The position numbers were made by a program, and so were the translations under genes. Positions 1-7,238 of a stretch of DNA of 17,966 nucleotides are shown in pieces. The notes under the pieces are model-generated. The model ran no database searches. It worked only from the letters and a program-made list of their open reading frames with translations, and was not told the DNA's origin. Position 1 is the stretch's first letter. Each line of letters opens with the position of its first letter. Origin of the DNA: Methylomarinum sp050304855 (GTDB lineage Bacteria; Pseudomonadota; Gammaproteobacteria; Methylococcales; Methylomonadaceae); the NCBI GenBank assembly GCA_050304855.1, contig JBNLEI010000103.1, forward strand, positions 1 through 17,966, given 5' to 3'.

Positions 1-320
1 CGTGCTGGCGCCCCCGCTGGGCTACGAGTACCTGGGCTGGACCTTCGCCGAGGCCGACACGCTGGGCGAGGCGGAAGAGAAAGTCGAGCGGGTCATGGAG
101 AGCGTGGACATCGAGATCGCGAAGTTCTCGCGCGGCTCGTCGCTGGGGCGGACCACGCGCAAGAGCGGCATGTCCGCCGCCCGGCTGTCGCGGCGGGCGG
201 TGCTGGGCGCCGCACGCATCGAGCACATCCGCAACCTGCCGCGCGAAAAGCAGCGCAACCTGCGCGTGGGCATCGCGAGCAACGGATTCGCCGGCAGCGA
301 AAATCCGATCGAGGCCGAGC
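1..320. other. GC-rich segment of foreign composition
   Basis: Counting bases gives 213 G or C in the first 300 (71%), while 361-600 has 103 of 240 (43%). Codons before about 310 end almost always in G or C; afterwards A/T-ending codons are common, as in the rest of the window. The change is abrupt and lies within a single open frame. The right limit is approximate because no repeat or target duplication marks the join. Confidence 0.75.
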
Positions 321-622
321 TGACTTCGGACCTACCGGGACGAACCGTTACCAGCGGCCTGTCAGGAAATAAACATGCTATGGAACCTCATACTAGCCCA
401 AAAGAACAAGCCACTATCGGCTTCGCCAAACAAATCGCCGACAAAGTGGAAAAAGCCCGTAATCAGGGCAAGCTGGAACAGTTGATATTGGTATGCCCGC
501 CCAGATTTCTCGGTCTATTAAGAGACAATCTGTCCGATCAGGCAAAAAAAATGGTTATTCAAAGTCTCGATAAAAACTTGGTTAATCAAAACGAAGCGGA
601 GATCCGCAGCCATTTATTCTGA
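2..622 (+). CDS. Left-truncated chimeric frame: foreign GC-rich N-terminus joined to host-attachment-family C-terminus
   Basis: The frame is open from the window edge, so the GTG at position 2 is probably not the true start. From residue ~106 on it matches my memory of the host-attachment family (COG5622/PF10116): SDLPGR at 109-114, an HAMEPH segment at 125-130, and the strongly conserved LVCPPRFLGLLR at 163-174. These proteins are usually about 145 residues; here only the last ~100 are present and the N-terminal core strand is missing. Residues 1-~100 are not that family. They are GC-rich with GC-ending codons, and the GWTFAEADTLGEAE stretch vaguely recalls the C-terminal part of ATP-grasp enzymes, but I cannot name the protein. 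The join lies about 270-325 and stays in frame. It could be an assembly chimera at a contig end or a real recombination. The molecular role of the family is poorly defined. Confidence 0.6.
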   Translation: MLAPPLGYEYLGWTFAEADTLGEAEEKVERVMESVDIEIAKFSRGSSLGRTTRKSGMSAARLSRRAVLGAARIEHIRNLPREKQRNLRVGIASNGFAGSENPIEAELTSDLPGRTVTSGLSGNKHAMEPHTSPKEQATIGFAKQIADKVEKARNQGKLEQLILVCPPRFLGLLRDNLSDQAKKMVIQSLDKNLVNQNEAEIRSHLF

Positions 623-646
623 TTAAAATAACCGACAAAAATAAGC

Positions 647-685
647 AAACACCGGAGCATTAACCATTGAAATGATCCGGTGTTT
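647..685. terminator. Rho-independent terminator between convergent genes
   Basis: A 10-bp perfect stem (AAACACCGGA at 647-656 with TCCGGTGTTT at 676-685) closes a 19-nt loop and runs into TTTTTATT on the plus strand. It lies 24 nt after the stop of the host-attachment frame. Reading the minus strand, the stem is followed by a T-rich stretch, so it may also serve the convergent nitrilase gene that ends at 708. Confidence 0.8.
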
Positions 686-707
686 TTATTTGAAAAGGGC
701 TACTAAG

Positions 708-1568
708 TTATTTCGCTTCAAATTGTTTAGGCCAATCCTTGTAATTAAAGACCTGCCCGTCCAACCTCACCCGTTCCATTTTTTCCAAATCCAAATCGGC
801 AAACACCCACTGCGCTTTACTAAACTCGCCTATTGCTAGAATCCCATCGTCGGGGAAACCTCTATCAACCGGGGTATAAACACCGGCCGCGCCGCAATTG
901 ACATCAACAGCTTCGGACCATTCCGCATCGCCGACCAATGGTGACTGCACGACGTAACATTGATTTTCCAGCGCTCTGGCCTGACAACCGATGCGAACCC
1001 GGTAATAACCGGCTCTGGTGTCGGTACAGCTCGGTACCAGGATTAATGAAACCCCTTGTTCCACCATCTGCCGAGCATAATGCGGAAACTCGCTGTCGTA
1101 ACAAACGTTGATTCCGACTTTACCGAAACGGGTTTCAAAAACGCGTATTTCCTGGCCGGCTTCGATCAACCATTCCTCGTTCTCGAAACGCGTCATCATC
1201 AGCTTTTCCTGGTAATCGACCTCTCCTCCCGGCGTAAACCAATAGGCCCGGTTGCGATAACCGCCGCTTTCCATTTTGACCGGAAAAGTTCCGGCCTGAA
1301 TATAGATGTTGTGTTGAACCGCCAATTCCGAATGCAATTTCAAAAACTCGGGCAACAAACTTTGTAGCGCCTTGAGCTGCTCAGCCAGCGAAGAATAAAC
1401 GGATTCGGGAAACAGTGAGGCCAACTCCATGCTGGCGTATTCGGGGAACAACAACAGCTCGGCTTTTTCTTCAACCGCCTCGTCTACCCAGCGTTTGACT
1501 TTATTTTCGTAGTGTTGCCAGTTTTCCAGAAAACCGACGTCATATTGAGCGGTGGCGATTTTAACCAT
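708..1568 (-). CDS. Carbon-nitrogen hydrolase (nitrilase superfamily amidohydrolase)
   Basis: A 286-residue cytoplasmic enzyme of the nitrilase superfamily, which hydrolyses non-peptide C-N bonds through a Glu-Lys-Cys triad. All three residues are visible: Glu43 in LLLFPEYAS, Lys122 in QEKLMMTRFE, and Cys156 in GINVCYDSEFP. Length is normal for a single-domain member. The physiological substrate cannot be read from the sequence. The ATG at 1566-1568 overlaps the end of the upstream GNAT gene by 8 nt (GNAT stop at 1561-1563), so the two are very probably translationally coupled. In other bacteria I recall proteins annotated as one GNAT plus carbon-nitrogen hydrolase polypeptide, which fits a joint function. 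The gene ends 23 nt from the shared terminator. Confidence 0.88.
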   Translation of the reverse strand: MVKIATAQYDVGFLENWQHYENKVKRWVDEAVEEKAELLLFPEYASMELASLFPESVYSSLAEQLKALQSLLPEFLKLHSELAVQHNIYIQAGTFPVKMESGGYRNRAYWFTPGGEVDYQEKLMMTRFENEEWLIEAGQEIRVFETRFGKVGINVCYDSEFPHYARQMVEQGVSLILVPSCTDTRAGYYRVRIGCQARALENQCYVVQSPLVGDAEWSEAVDVNCGAAGVYTPVDRGFPDDGILAIGEFSKAQWVFADLDLEKMERVRLDGQVFNYKDWPKQFEAK

Positions 1569-2163
1569 GATCTTCCTTCAACCAAAAAGTCATCGGTTTA
1601 GGCGTAGCTTCACTTTCGTCCAAATCTTTCCAGGTGTAAGTGGTTTTCAATTCGGGATGTTTGAAATAACCGCGTTTGTTCCAAAACGCATCGAGCGGAA
1701 CATAATCGGCCGGCCTGCGCGGATGATCGACCGGGCGTTCGACGCAGCAAAAACAAATGTGTTTGAAGCCGCCAAGATCCTCTGCATGGGCTTCACGCTC
1801 TTCAAAAAAACGAACACCTATTCCCAAACCTCGGTACGCTTTATTCAATACCGATTCTCCGCAATAAAACACGTCATCCGGATGGTAACCGTTTTCGATA
1901 AAAGGTTTTTTCACTTCATCGGTTTCATATTTCAACGGAATCGCGGTTGAAGCACCGATGATTTTGTCGCCGTCGAAAGCGAGCACGATGACGCTTTCGG
2001 GACAATTGATATAGGTTTGCAGATATTTTTCCTCATACTCATAATCGCCATCGTATAAATAAGGGAAATCTCGAAACACCTCTATCCGCAGTCTAGCCAG
2101 TTCCGGAATATATTTGACCAGTTTTTCGCCACTTAAACGTTCAATACGAATATCTTTTGACAT
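1561..2163 (-). CDS. GNAT family N-acetyltransferase
   Basis: A 200-residue protein with a GNAT fold. The acetyl-CoA pyrophosphate-binding motif A is visible as AYRGLGIGVRFF (R111-x-x-G114-x-G116), preceded by the beta-4 strand around CGESVLN. A VIVLAFDGDKIIGAS stretch (58-72) is typical of the beta-2/beta-3 region. The C-terminal half, with CFCCVERPVDHPRRP (137-151) and a DAFWNKRGYFK motif (158-168), looks specific to the subgroup found next to or fused with carbon-nitrogen hydrolases. It is the first gene of a two-gene operon with the hydrolase downstream (8-nt overlap). The acyl acceptor is unknown. The ATG at 2161-2163 has only a weak upstream purine stretch (AGAGAAA). No convincing promoter was found in the 260-nt gap upstream. 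Confidence 0.85.
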   Translation of the reverse strand: MSKDIRIERLSGEKLVKYIPELARLRIEVFRDFPYLYDGDYEYEEKYLQTYINCPESVIVLAFDGDKIIGASTAIPLKYETDEVKKPFIENGYHPDDVFYCGESVLNKAYRGLGIGVRFFEEREAHAEDLGGFKHICFCCVERPVDHPRRPADYVPLDAFWNKRGYFKHPELKTTYTWKDLDESEATPKPMTFWLKEDHG

Positions 2164-2423
2164 GATTTTCTCTGTATCATTTGTGGAACAATCGGTTAGC
2201 CTGATTGTGCCGGCATTTGAATCGAAAAATTAACGCCCGTAATTGGCTTCACTAAAATCGCCGATTGACGGAAAAGGCGAGCATAATGCCACAATTTCCA
2301 TTATTGTTATAGCCTTTATATTTAACTCTCGGACATTCCCGCCACAGGAATCGGGCAGACACCATGCCATTGTCGGCGACAGAAATGCCGCCGATACCTT
2401 TCAAAAGAAAATTTAGTGAATCG

Positions 2424-3254
2424 TCACGGTTTAATGATTTCGGTTTTGACGAAATGACTGAGCTTGCTGCAACGATCGCGACTGGTCGGCTGTTCGCAAG
2501 TCGTATCGCTGAATTCAGCTTTTAGTTCGCCTTCGCCATCCGGCACGAAATAGAAACGGAAATTCGGATCGGCGCTGATTGCGATATCGGTTTTAGCCGT
2601 CAATACCGGTTTGTCGTTAAAAGTCACTTTCACCTGATCAACAAAATGCGATTTCTTGATAAAACGAGTCACTTGATCCATTTGCATACCGGTAATATTC
2701 GGGTGACTGATCAACAACTGCGCCATCGTGGGTTGCCCCGACTTTACGCCCTCATCCAAGCGAAATTTCATTTTACCCAAACGCTTCATTGCCGCATCGA
2801 GATCGGCACCAATCGGTGCGGAACACCCCCCACTGGCTTTGACAAACTTTTTACTCATATATAAGGAGCCGTCGTTTAATTCGGCAATGGCACGTACGTA
2901 GCTATAGGTGTTAACTCTGACGCGCATGGCCAAATCGGCTTTTCCGCTATACGGCGTAAATTCGAATTCACCAACGAAAGGAAACGGATTTTTGTCGACT
3001 AATACCAGAATTTTCTTGATATATTTCTTTTCGGTTTGAGGAATTTTGCTAATGATTTTTAACGGTACCAGAGCCGGGTCTTCAGCTCTATAAGGGGCTT
3101 CGATGGCAATTATATCGTCGGTTTCCTGAACGTTTTTACCGGCAAAAAACTGCGGTTTCAATTCGTTAATCCATTTTTTTTCGTCCTGCGCGGCAAAGGT
3201 CAAGACGGGAAACATCATTAATAATAAAAACAATTGCTTGAATTTCATTTTCAT
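2424..3254 (-). CDS. Quinoprotein dehydrogenase-associated SoxYZ-like carrier protein
   Basis: A 276-residue exported protein: residues 1-21 form a signal peptide (KMKFKQ, a hydrophobic run, then a TFAA cleavage region). The N-terminal half is SoxY-like and ends in SGGCSAP with Cys144, at the place where SoxY has its sulfur-carrying GGCGG tail. Residues ~170-270 are SoxZ-like, with ISHPNITGMQMD (182-193). This single-chain Y-Z arrangement matches the family I know as TIGR04557, found with PQQ-dependent dehydrogenases rather than thiosulfate oxidation. Cys253 and Cys262 could form a disulfide. The exact chemistry of the family is not established. It lies 201 nt downstream of the MBL-fold partner on the same strand. 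The second ATG (3246-3248) has better spacing to the AAGAGA purine run and may be the real start. Confidence 0.85.
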   Translation of the reverse strand: MKMKFKQLFLLLMMFPVLTFAAQDEKKWINELKPQFFAGKNVQETDDIIAIEAPYRAEDPALVPLKIISKIPQTEKKYIKKILVLVDKNPFPFVGEFEFTPYSGKADLAMRVRVNTYSYVRAIAELNDGSLYMSKKFVKASGGCSAPIGADLDAAMKRLGKMKFRLDEGVKSGQPTMAQLLISHPNITGMQMDQVTRFIKKSHFVDQVKVTFNDKPVLTAKTDIAISADPNFRFYFVPDGEGELKAEFSDTTCEQPTSRDRCSKLSHFVKTEIIKP

Positions 3255-3455
3255 TCTCTTTTTAACAAATTAACATGAAATAAGGTTTATATCGCCGTTA
3301 TCGGACAATCAGCGGACGAGTCTAAATCAGACCGATGAGGCAATCGGCTAGTGCCCGAAGCGCGGAAGAGTCGACTGTGATTTTTGAATTCAGTGATCTT
3401 TTTCGAGTAAATAACCGACCTCCGAAATTTCAAACCTTACCCTAACCAGAACAGG

Positions 3456-4370
3456 TCAATCCTCCCACTCCAATTCGGCAAAGGCAGTAGTAACATTTTT
3501 CCTGTGAAACTCATCAAACAGTTTCCAATGCTGCCGATCAGGCAGGCCTGCAGTTTTAACCGCTTCTTCTAGGAACTTACCTTGTTTGATCATCTCCCTG
3601 ATTTCCGTCAGCAACCGCGTCAAATATTCTTTTTGCGGCTGCATCGCCTGAGGCCAATGAGTCACCAGAGGCCCATGGCCCGGAATAACGTACTTGTAAT
3701 GTTGTTTTTCTAAACGTTCGAGTTCATTTAGCCAGCCTTTGATGCTACCGTCGATAACCGGTAAATGTTCGATAAACAATAAATCGGACAACCATAAGGT
3801 ATCGGTCTTTTTGTCATAAACCGTTAAATCATTATCGGTATGAGCGGTGGGATGCGCTGTCAGTACCAACTCACGATTGCCCAGATTGATGGTCATGTGC
3901 TTTTTAACCGGCATATCGGGTGGAATGATATCGGCTGGTGTTAATGCGATATCCAACTGCTCTCCGGCTTTATCGATATAGTATTGGCCTCGGGTCGACA
4001 TCGCTCTGGCCAATTTGTGATGGCCGACGAAATGCACCTCTTTACCTTTAAAGGCGGCATTGCCGTAAATATGATCGGGGTGAACATGCGTATTGATGAC
4101 GTAGCAGACGGGTTTATCGGTCGTTTCGCGAACGGCATTTTTCAAATCAATACCTTGCTGGGGGTTACCGCCCGTATCGATTACAGCCACACATTGATCG
4201 CCGACGATGAAACCGATATTAGCGATGGCGCCGTGATTTTTTCGATCGGGCAATTGATGTTCGCCAAAATGCAGAAAAATGCCCGGAGCAACTTCTTCAA
4301 TTTTTAGCGCCGCCTGCGCTTCGATCAATCCGTTAAAAAGTAATAGCGATACCCAAACTAACAATCTCAT
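3456..4370 (-). CDS. Secreted MBL-fold metallo-hydrolase of the quinoprotein relay type
   Basis: A zinc hydrolase with the metallo-beta-lactamase fold. From this start it is 304 residues: a signal peptide (RLLVWVSLLLFNG... ending near EAQA, residues 1-~20), then THVHPDH (His95, His97, Asp99, His100), His177 in PTAHTDND, Asp196 in LWLSDLL and His232 in PGHGP, which is a full di-metal set. It matches the quinoprotein relay metallohydrolase families (TIGR04558/04559 type) that co-occur with the SoxYZ-like carrier, encoded next in the same direction. Start choice: ATG at 4368-4370 has a GAGAG ribosome site 5 nt upstream and begins directly with the signal peptide. An ATG at 4380-4382 makes an ATGA overlap with the lysR stop. 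An in-frame ATG at 4463 would place 27 charged residues inside lysR and is unlikely. Substrate unknown. Confidence 0.85.
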   Translation of the reverse strand: MRLLVWVSLLLFNGLIEAQAALKIEEVAPGIFLHFGEHQLPDRKNHGAIANIGFIVGDQCVAVIDTGGNPQQGIDLKNAVRETTDKPVCYVINTHVHPDHIYGNAAFKGKEVHFVGHHKLARAMSTRGQYYIDKAGEQLDIALTPADIIPPDMPVKKHMTINLGNRELVLTAHPTAHTDNDLTVYDKKTDTLWLSDLLFIEHLPVIDGSIKGWLNELERLEKQHYKYVIPGHGPLVTHWPQAMQPQKEYLTRLLTEIREMIKQGKFLEEAVKTAGLPDRQHWKLFDEFHRKNVTTAFAELEWED

Positions 4371-4375
4371 ACAAA

Positions 4376-4380
4376 CTCTC
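4376..4380 (-). promoter_or_regulatory. Ribosome binding site deciding the MBL-hydrolase start
   Basis: On the minus strand GAGAG lies 5 nt before the ATG at 4370, inside the last bases of lysR. Neither upstream ATG (4382 or 4463) has a comparable site. Confidence 0.5.
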
Positions 4381-5266
4381 ATTCGGAAAAACATAGCGCC
4401 AAAAAAGCCTTGGCCACTCTGGATTGAGCGGGTTTTTTCGGCGCAACAATATTCAAATGCCATGGCAATCCCTCCGGCGGATTGATGCGCCGGGAAACCA
4501 GTCCTTTACTCTCATGCCGCAAGGCTTTTGAGGACGCAAAACCGATTCCCATGCCGGCTCTGACTGCTTCTTTCACCCCTGTCACACCGGTTACTTCGAT
4601 CTTGACCGGCGCAACGATGCCGGCATCACTTAACGCTTTTTGCACCGCCTGGCGCGCGCCCGACCCCGGTTCCCGCCATATCACCTGATGTTCGGCAAAA
4701 ACCTGAAGCGGAACTGCTTCCGGATATTGTCGGGTCAGCGGATGGTCTTCGGCCAAAATCAACACAATTTCGTCGTCCAACCACGGAATTACTTCATGAT
4801 GCGCCGGTAACGCGTCAACGGCAACCGGTCCTTCGACAAATCCCAAGTCATAGTCATGCATCTTGCGGACGATTTCGCGCGTATCCACGGTTTCCATAAA
4901 AACTTGGATACCGGGATGCTCCGCTTGCAGTTGCACTAAATATTTAGGTAAATAAAAACTTGCCAACGTGCTGGTAGCACCAATCCGCAAACTACCGGCA
5001 TTAACGCCTTTTAGGCAACGCACATAATCCAGCGCTTGCGTATAATCGCTGTACATCTTCTCAGCAAATTCAAGCAAACCAAGTCCTGCCGGAGTTAACT
5101 CGATCTGATGCCCTTTACGTTCGTAAAGCGGTTCTCCCACTTCCGTTTGCAATAATTTAAGTTGTCCAGAAACCGCAGGCTGCCCCAAATGCAAAAACTG
5201 AGCAGCTTGAGTAATACTCTTATTTTTCGCAACCACGGCAAACGTAAGCAAATGATTCGGATTCAA
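4379..5266 (-). CDS. LysR-family transcriptional regulator, divergent from formate dehydrogenase genes
   Basis: A 295-residue LysR-type regulator of normal length. Residues 1-60 carry the winged helix-turn-helix (SITQAAQFLHLGQPAVSGQL at 17-36 is the recognition region), followed by the linker helix and a two-lobe effector domain from ~90 to 290 (GSLRIGATSTLASFYLP at its start). The start codon is TTG (5264-5266), supported by AGGA 7 nt upstream; no nearby ATG fits the domain. It is transcribed away from the formate dehydrogenase operon across a ~254-nt region, the classical layout for a LysR protein acting on its neighbour. In Cupriavidus the fds operon is controlled by a LysR protein, FdsR, which supports the same role here by analogy. 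Its stop overlaps possible starts of the MBL hydrolase, so regulator and hydrolase are probably co-transcribed. Effector unknown. Confidence 0.87.
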   Translation of the reverse strand: MNPNHLLTFAVVAKNKSITQAAQFLHLGQPAVSGQLKLLQTEVGEPLYERKGHQIELTPAGLGLLEFAEKMYSDYTQALDYVRCLKGVNAGSLRIGATSTLASFYLPKYLVQLQAEHPGIQVFMETVDTREIVRKMHDYDLGFVEGPVAVDALPAHHEVIPWLDDEIVLILAEDHPLTRQYPEAVPLQVFAEHQVIWREPGSGARQAVQKALSDAGIVAPVKIEVTGVTGVKEAVRAGMGIGFASSKALRHESKGLVSRRINPPEGLPWHLNIVAPKKPAQSRVAKAFLALCFSE

Positions 5267-5273
5267 ATTAAAT

Positions 5274-5277
5274 TCCT
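5274..5277 (-). promoter_or_regulatory. Ribosome binding site of the TTG-started lysR gene
   Basis: AGGA on the minus strand, 7 nt before TTG at 5266. It is the reason for accepting the TTG start. Confidence 0.55.
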
Positions 5278-5507
5278 GACTTTTTTACTCGGCAATAATA
5301 TACTGACTATAATTCGGTTAAGCAAAAATATTAGGGAATGATAATATCATTTATCGTGATGAATGGCCTAAAAAATGATTATTTGAAACAAATATTACAG
5401 ATACGTTAAAGTGCGTTAATTTTGCCATGCGTTTCAACATGGCTGAAAAGAAAACTTCCTGGAAACAGCATGGAAAAACAGCCGTTTCTTTAAGACCTAA
5501 CCAGTTT

Positions 5508-5512
5508 GGAGG
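5508..5512 (+). promoter_or_regulatory. Ribosome binding site of fdhB
   Basis: GGAGG lies 8 nt before the GTG at 5521. The longer in-frame start, TTG at 5506, overlaps this site and is therefore rejected. Confidence 0.75.
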
Positions 5513-5520
5513 AATTACGT

Positions 5521-7236
5521 GTGGCAGTGATAAAAATATCCCCGGAACAGATCAGCAGAAAAAAGCGTAGTGGTCCTAAAGGCCATTCCGTTGACCTGTC
5601 CGCTCTGGAAGAAGTCAGATCGCTGTTAGGTAGCGAATCACGTCAGAAAGATTTACTCATCGAGCATCTTCACAAGATTCAGGATCACTATAAACACATT
5701 TCGTCTAAACATCTGGTCGCACTGGCGCATGAAATGAATCTGTCTCCGGCCGAAGTTTATGAAGTCGCCTCTTTCTATCACCATTTCGATGTTATCAAAG
5801 AGGGTCAAACGCCTCCTCCATCATTAACCGTACGAGTCTGCGAATCGCTCTCTTGCGCAATGGCTGGAGCCGAAAATCTAATTCACGCATTGGAACAAGG
5901 GCTTGCCAATAAGGTTAGAGTTCAAAAAGTCCCTTGCGTCGGTCGTTGCCAGCATGCTCCGGTTGCCGTGGTCGGCCAAAATCCGATTGATCAAGCCAGC
6001 GTTGCAACGGTCACCGAAGCAGTTGGCAAGAACGATATAGAAGCTAAAGTCGCCGATTATTTAAGTCTGGAACATTACTTAGCCGATGGCGGCTACCGTA
6101 CGTTGAAAAATCTTCTGGAAGGCAAAATCGAGCCCGAAACCATTATCAAAAAAATGGAGGACTCAGGCCTGCGGGGGTTAGGAGGCGCCGGCTTCCCAGC
6201 CGGCAGAAAATGGCGCATCGTAAGTGGCTTCAAGGGCCCGCGTCTGATGGCCGTTAATATCGATGAAGGCGAGCCGGGAACTTTCAAAGACCGCCATTAT
6301 CTCGAGCGCGACCCGCATCGTTTTTTGGAAGGCATGTTGATTGCGGCGCTAACGGTCGGCTGCGAAGAAATTTATGTCTATCTGCGAGACGAATATGCCG
6401 GATGCCGACAAATTCTGACCCGCGAAATAGCGAATCTACAAAATAACCCGCCTTCCGACAAATATAAATTACCGCCTATCCACCTCCGCCGCGGCGCAGG
6501 TGCCTACATTTGCGGCGAAGAGTCGGCAATGGTTGAATCGATCGAAGGCAAACGCGGAATGCCGCGTTTACGACCTCCGTTTCTGGCCGAAGTCGGTCTG
6601 TTCGGACGACCGACGTTGGAGCACAACATGGAATCGGTTTATTGGGTAAGGGATATTATCGAAAAAGGCCCGGAATGGTTTTCATCCTTCGGCCGCCACG
6701 AACGCAAAGGTTTACGCTCATTTTCCGTTTCCGGCCGAGTCAACAAACCAGGTGTACATCTCGCCCCAGCCGGGATTACGGTTAGAGAACTTATCGAAGA
6801 ATATTGCGGCGGCATGCAGGAAGGCCATCAATTCTACGGCTACTTCCCGGGTGGCGCATCAGGCGGCATTTTACCGGCTTCGATGGGAGACATCCCCTTG
6901 GACTTCGATACATTGAACCCTTACGGCTGCTTTATCGGTTCGGCTGCGGTCGTAATCTTCTCAGAGCAAGACAAAGCCAGAGACCTGGCCCTGAATGCCA
7001 TGAAATTCTTCGAGGAGGAATCCTGCGGCCAATGTACACCGTGTCGTGTGGGCACCGCTAAAGCCGCCACATTGATGGAGCAATCGAACTGGAACACCGA
7101 TTTACTTGAAGAATTATCGACAGTAATGACCGATGCGTCGATCTGCGGACTCGGACAAGCCGCACCTAACCCTTTACGTTGCGTCATCAAATATTTCCCG
7201 GAAGAATTGATCCAAACCACTGAAGTGGAGAGTTAA
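5521..7236 (+). CDS. fdhB: NAD-dependent formate dehydrogenase, beta subunit (NuoE-NuoF fusion)
   Basis: Electron-output subunit of cytosolic NAD-linked formate dehydrogenase: it takes electrons from the alpha subunit and reduces NAD+ at FMN. From the GTG at 5521 it is 571 residues. The NuoE-like thioredoxin-fold domain (~35-160) has the [2Fe-2S] ligands Cys107/Cys112 (CESLSC) and Cys139/Cys143 (CVGRC). The NuoF-like domain (~190-560) has the FMN/NADH glycine-rich GLRGLGGAGFPAGRKW (216-231), NIDEGEPGTFKDR (246-258), GAGAYICGEES (325-335), and the [4Fe-4S] ligands CGQCTPC (502, 505, 508) plus Cys542 in SICGLG. A single-chain E+F of about 570 residues is the arrangement of Methylorubrum extorquens FDH1 beta, whereas Rhodobacter and Cupriavidus use separate FdsG and FdsB. 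The alpha gene starts 2 nt after the stop. Confidence 0.93.
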   Translation: MAVIKISPEQISRKKRSGPKGHSVDLSALEEVRSLLGSESRQKDLLIEHLHKIQDHYKHISSKHLVALAHEMNLSPAEVYEVASFYHHFDVIKEGQTPPPSLTVRVCESLSCAMAGAENLIHALEQGLANKVRVQKVPCVGRCQHAPVAVVGQNPIDQASVATVTEAVGKNDIEAKVADYLSLEHYLADGGYRTLKNLLEGKIEPETIIKKMEDSGLRGLGGAGFPAGRKWRIVSGFKGPRLMAVNIDEGEPGTFKDRHYLERDPHRFLEGMLIAALTVGCEEIYVYLRDEYAGCRQILTREIANLQNNPPSDKYKLPPIHLRRGAGAYICGEESAMVESIEGKRGMPRLRPPFLAEVGLFGRPTLEHNMESVYWVRDIIEKGPEWFSSFGRHERKGLRSFSVSGRVNKPGVHLAPAGITVRELIEEYCGGMQEGHQFYGYFPGGASGGILPASMGDIPLDFDTLNPYGCFIGSAAVVIFSEQDKARDLALNAMKFFEEESCGQCTPCRVGTAKAATLMEQSNWNTDLLEELSTVMTDASICGLGQAAPNPLRCVIKYFPEELIQTTEVES

Positions 7237-7238
7237 CA

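Larger units (their letters stand above)
5267..5520. promoter_or_regulatory. Divergent lysR/formate dehydrogenase control region with dyads and leader hairpins
   Basis: This AT-rich region separates the two divergent starts. Visible elements: a dyad ATGAT-AAT-ATCAT at 5338-5350, a LysR-box-like candidate; a direct repeat GTTAA-N5/6-GTTAA near 5405-5420; and a possible but weak -35 TTGAAA at 5383-5388 without a clear -10. In the presumed leader, GCCATG (5424-5429) can pair with CATGGC (5438-5443), while CATGGCTG (5438-5445) can alternatively pair, with one bulge, with CAGCATG (5466-5472). No known riboswitch class was recognised. Operator assignment is inference. Confidence 0.4.

Noticed and set aside
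1552..1950. 132-codon plus-strand frame opposite the GNAT gene
   Set aside because: The GNAT motifs on the other strand explain the sequence, and this frame shows no family feature.
2371..2396. GC-rich hairpin (TCGGCG/CGCCGA) downstream of the SoxYZ-like gene as terminator
   Set aside because: The stem is only 6 bp (8 with a G-U pair) with a 10-nt loop, and neither strand has a T-run after it.
3340..3365. Small hairpin (CCGAT/ATCGG) between the MBL and SoxYZ-like genes
   Set aside because: Five base pairs without a T-run; too weak to call a terminator or an operon boundary.
4371..4463. Upstream extension of the MBL-hydrolase gene to an ATG at 4463
   Set aside because: It lies within lysR, lacks a ribosome site and would put a charged stretch before the signal peptide.
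5506..5520. TTG start for fdhB
   Set aside because: It overlaps the GGAGG site that is correctly spaced for the GTG at 5521.
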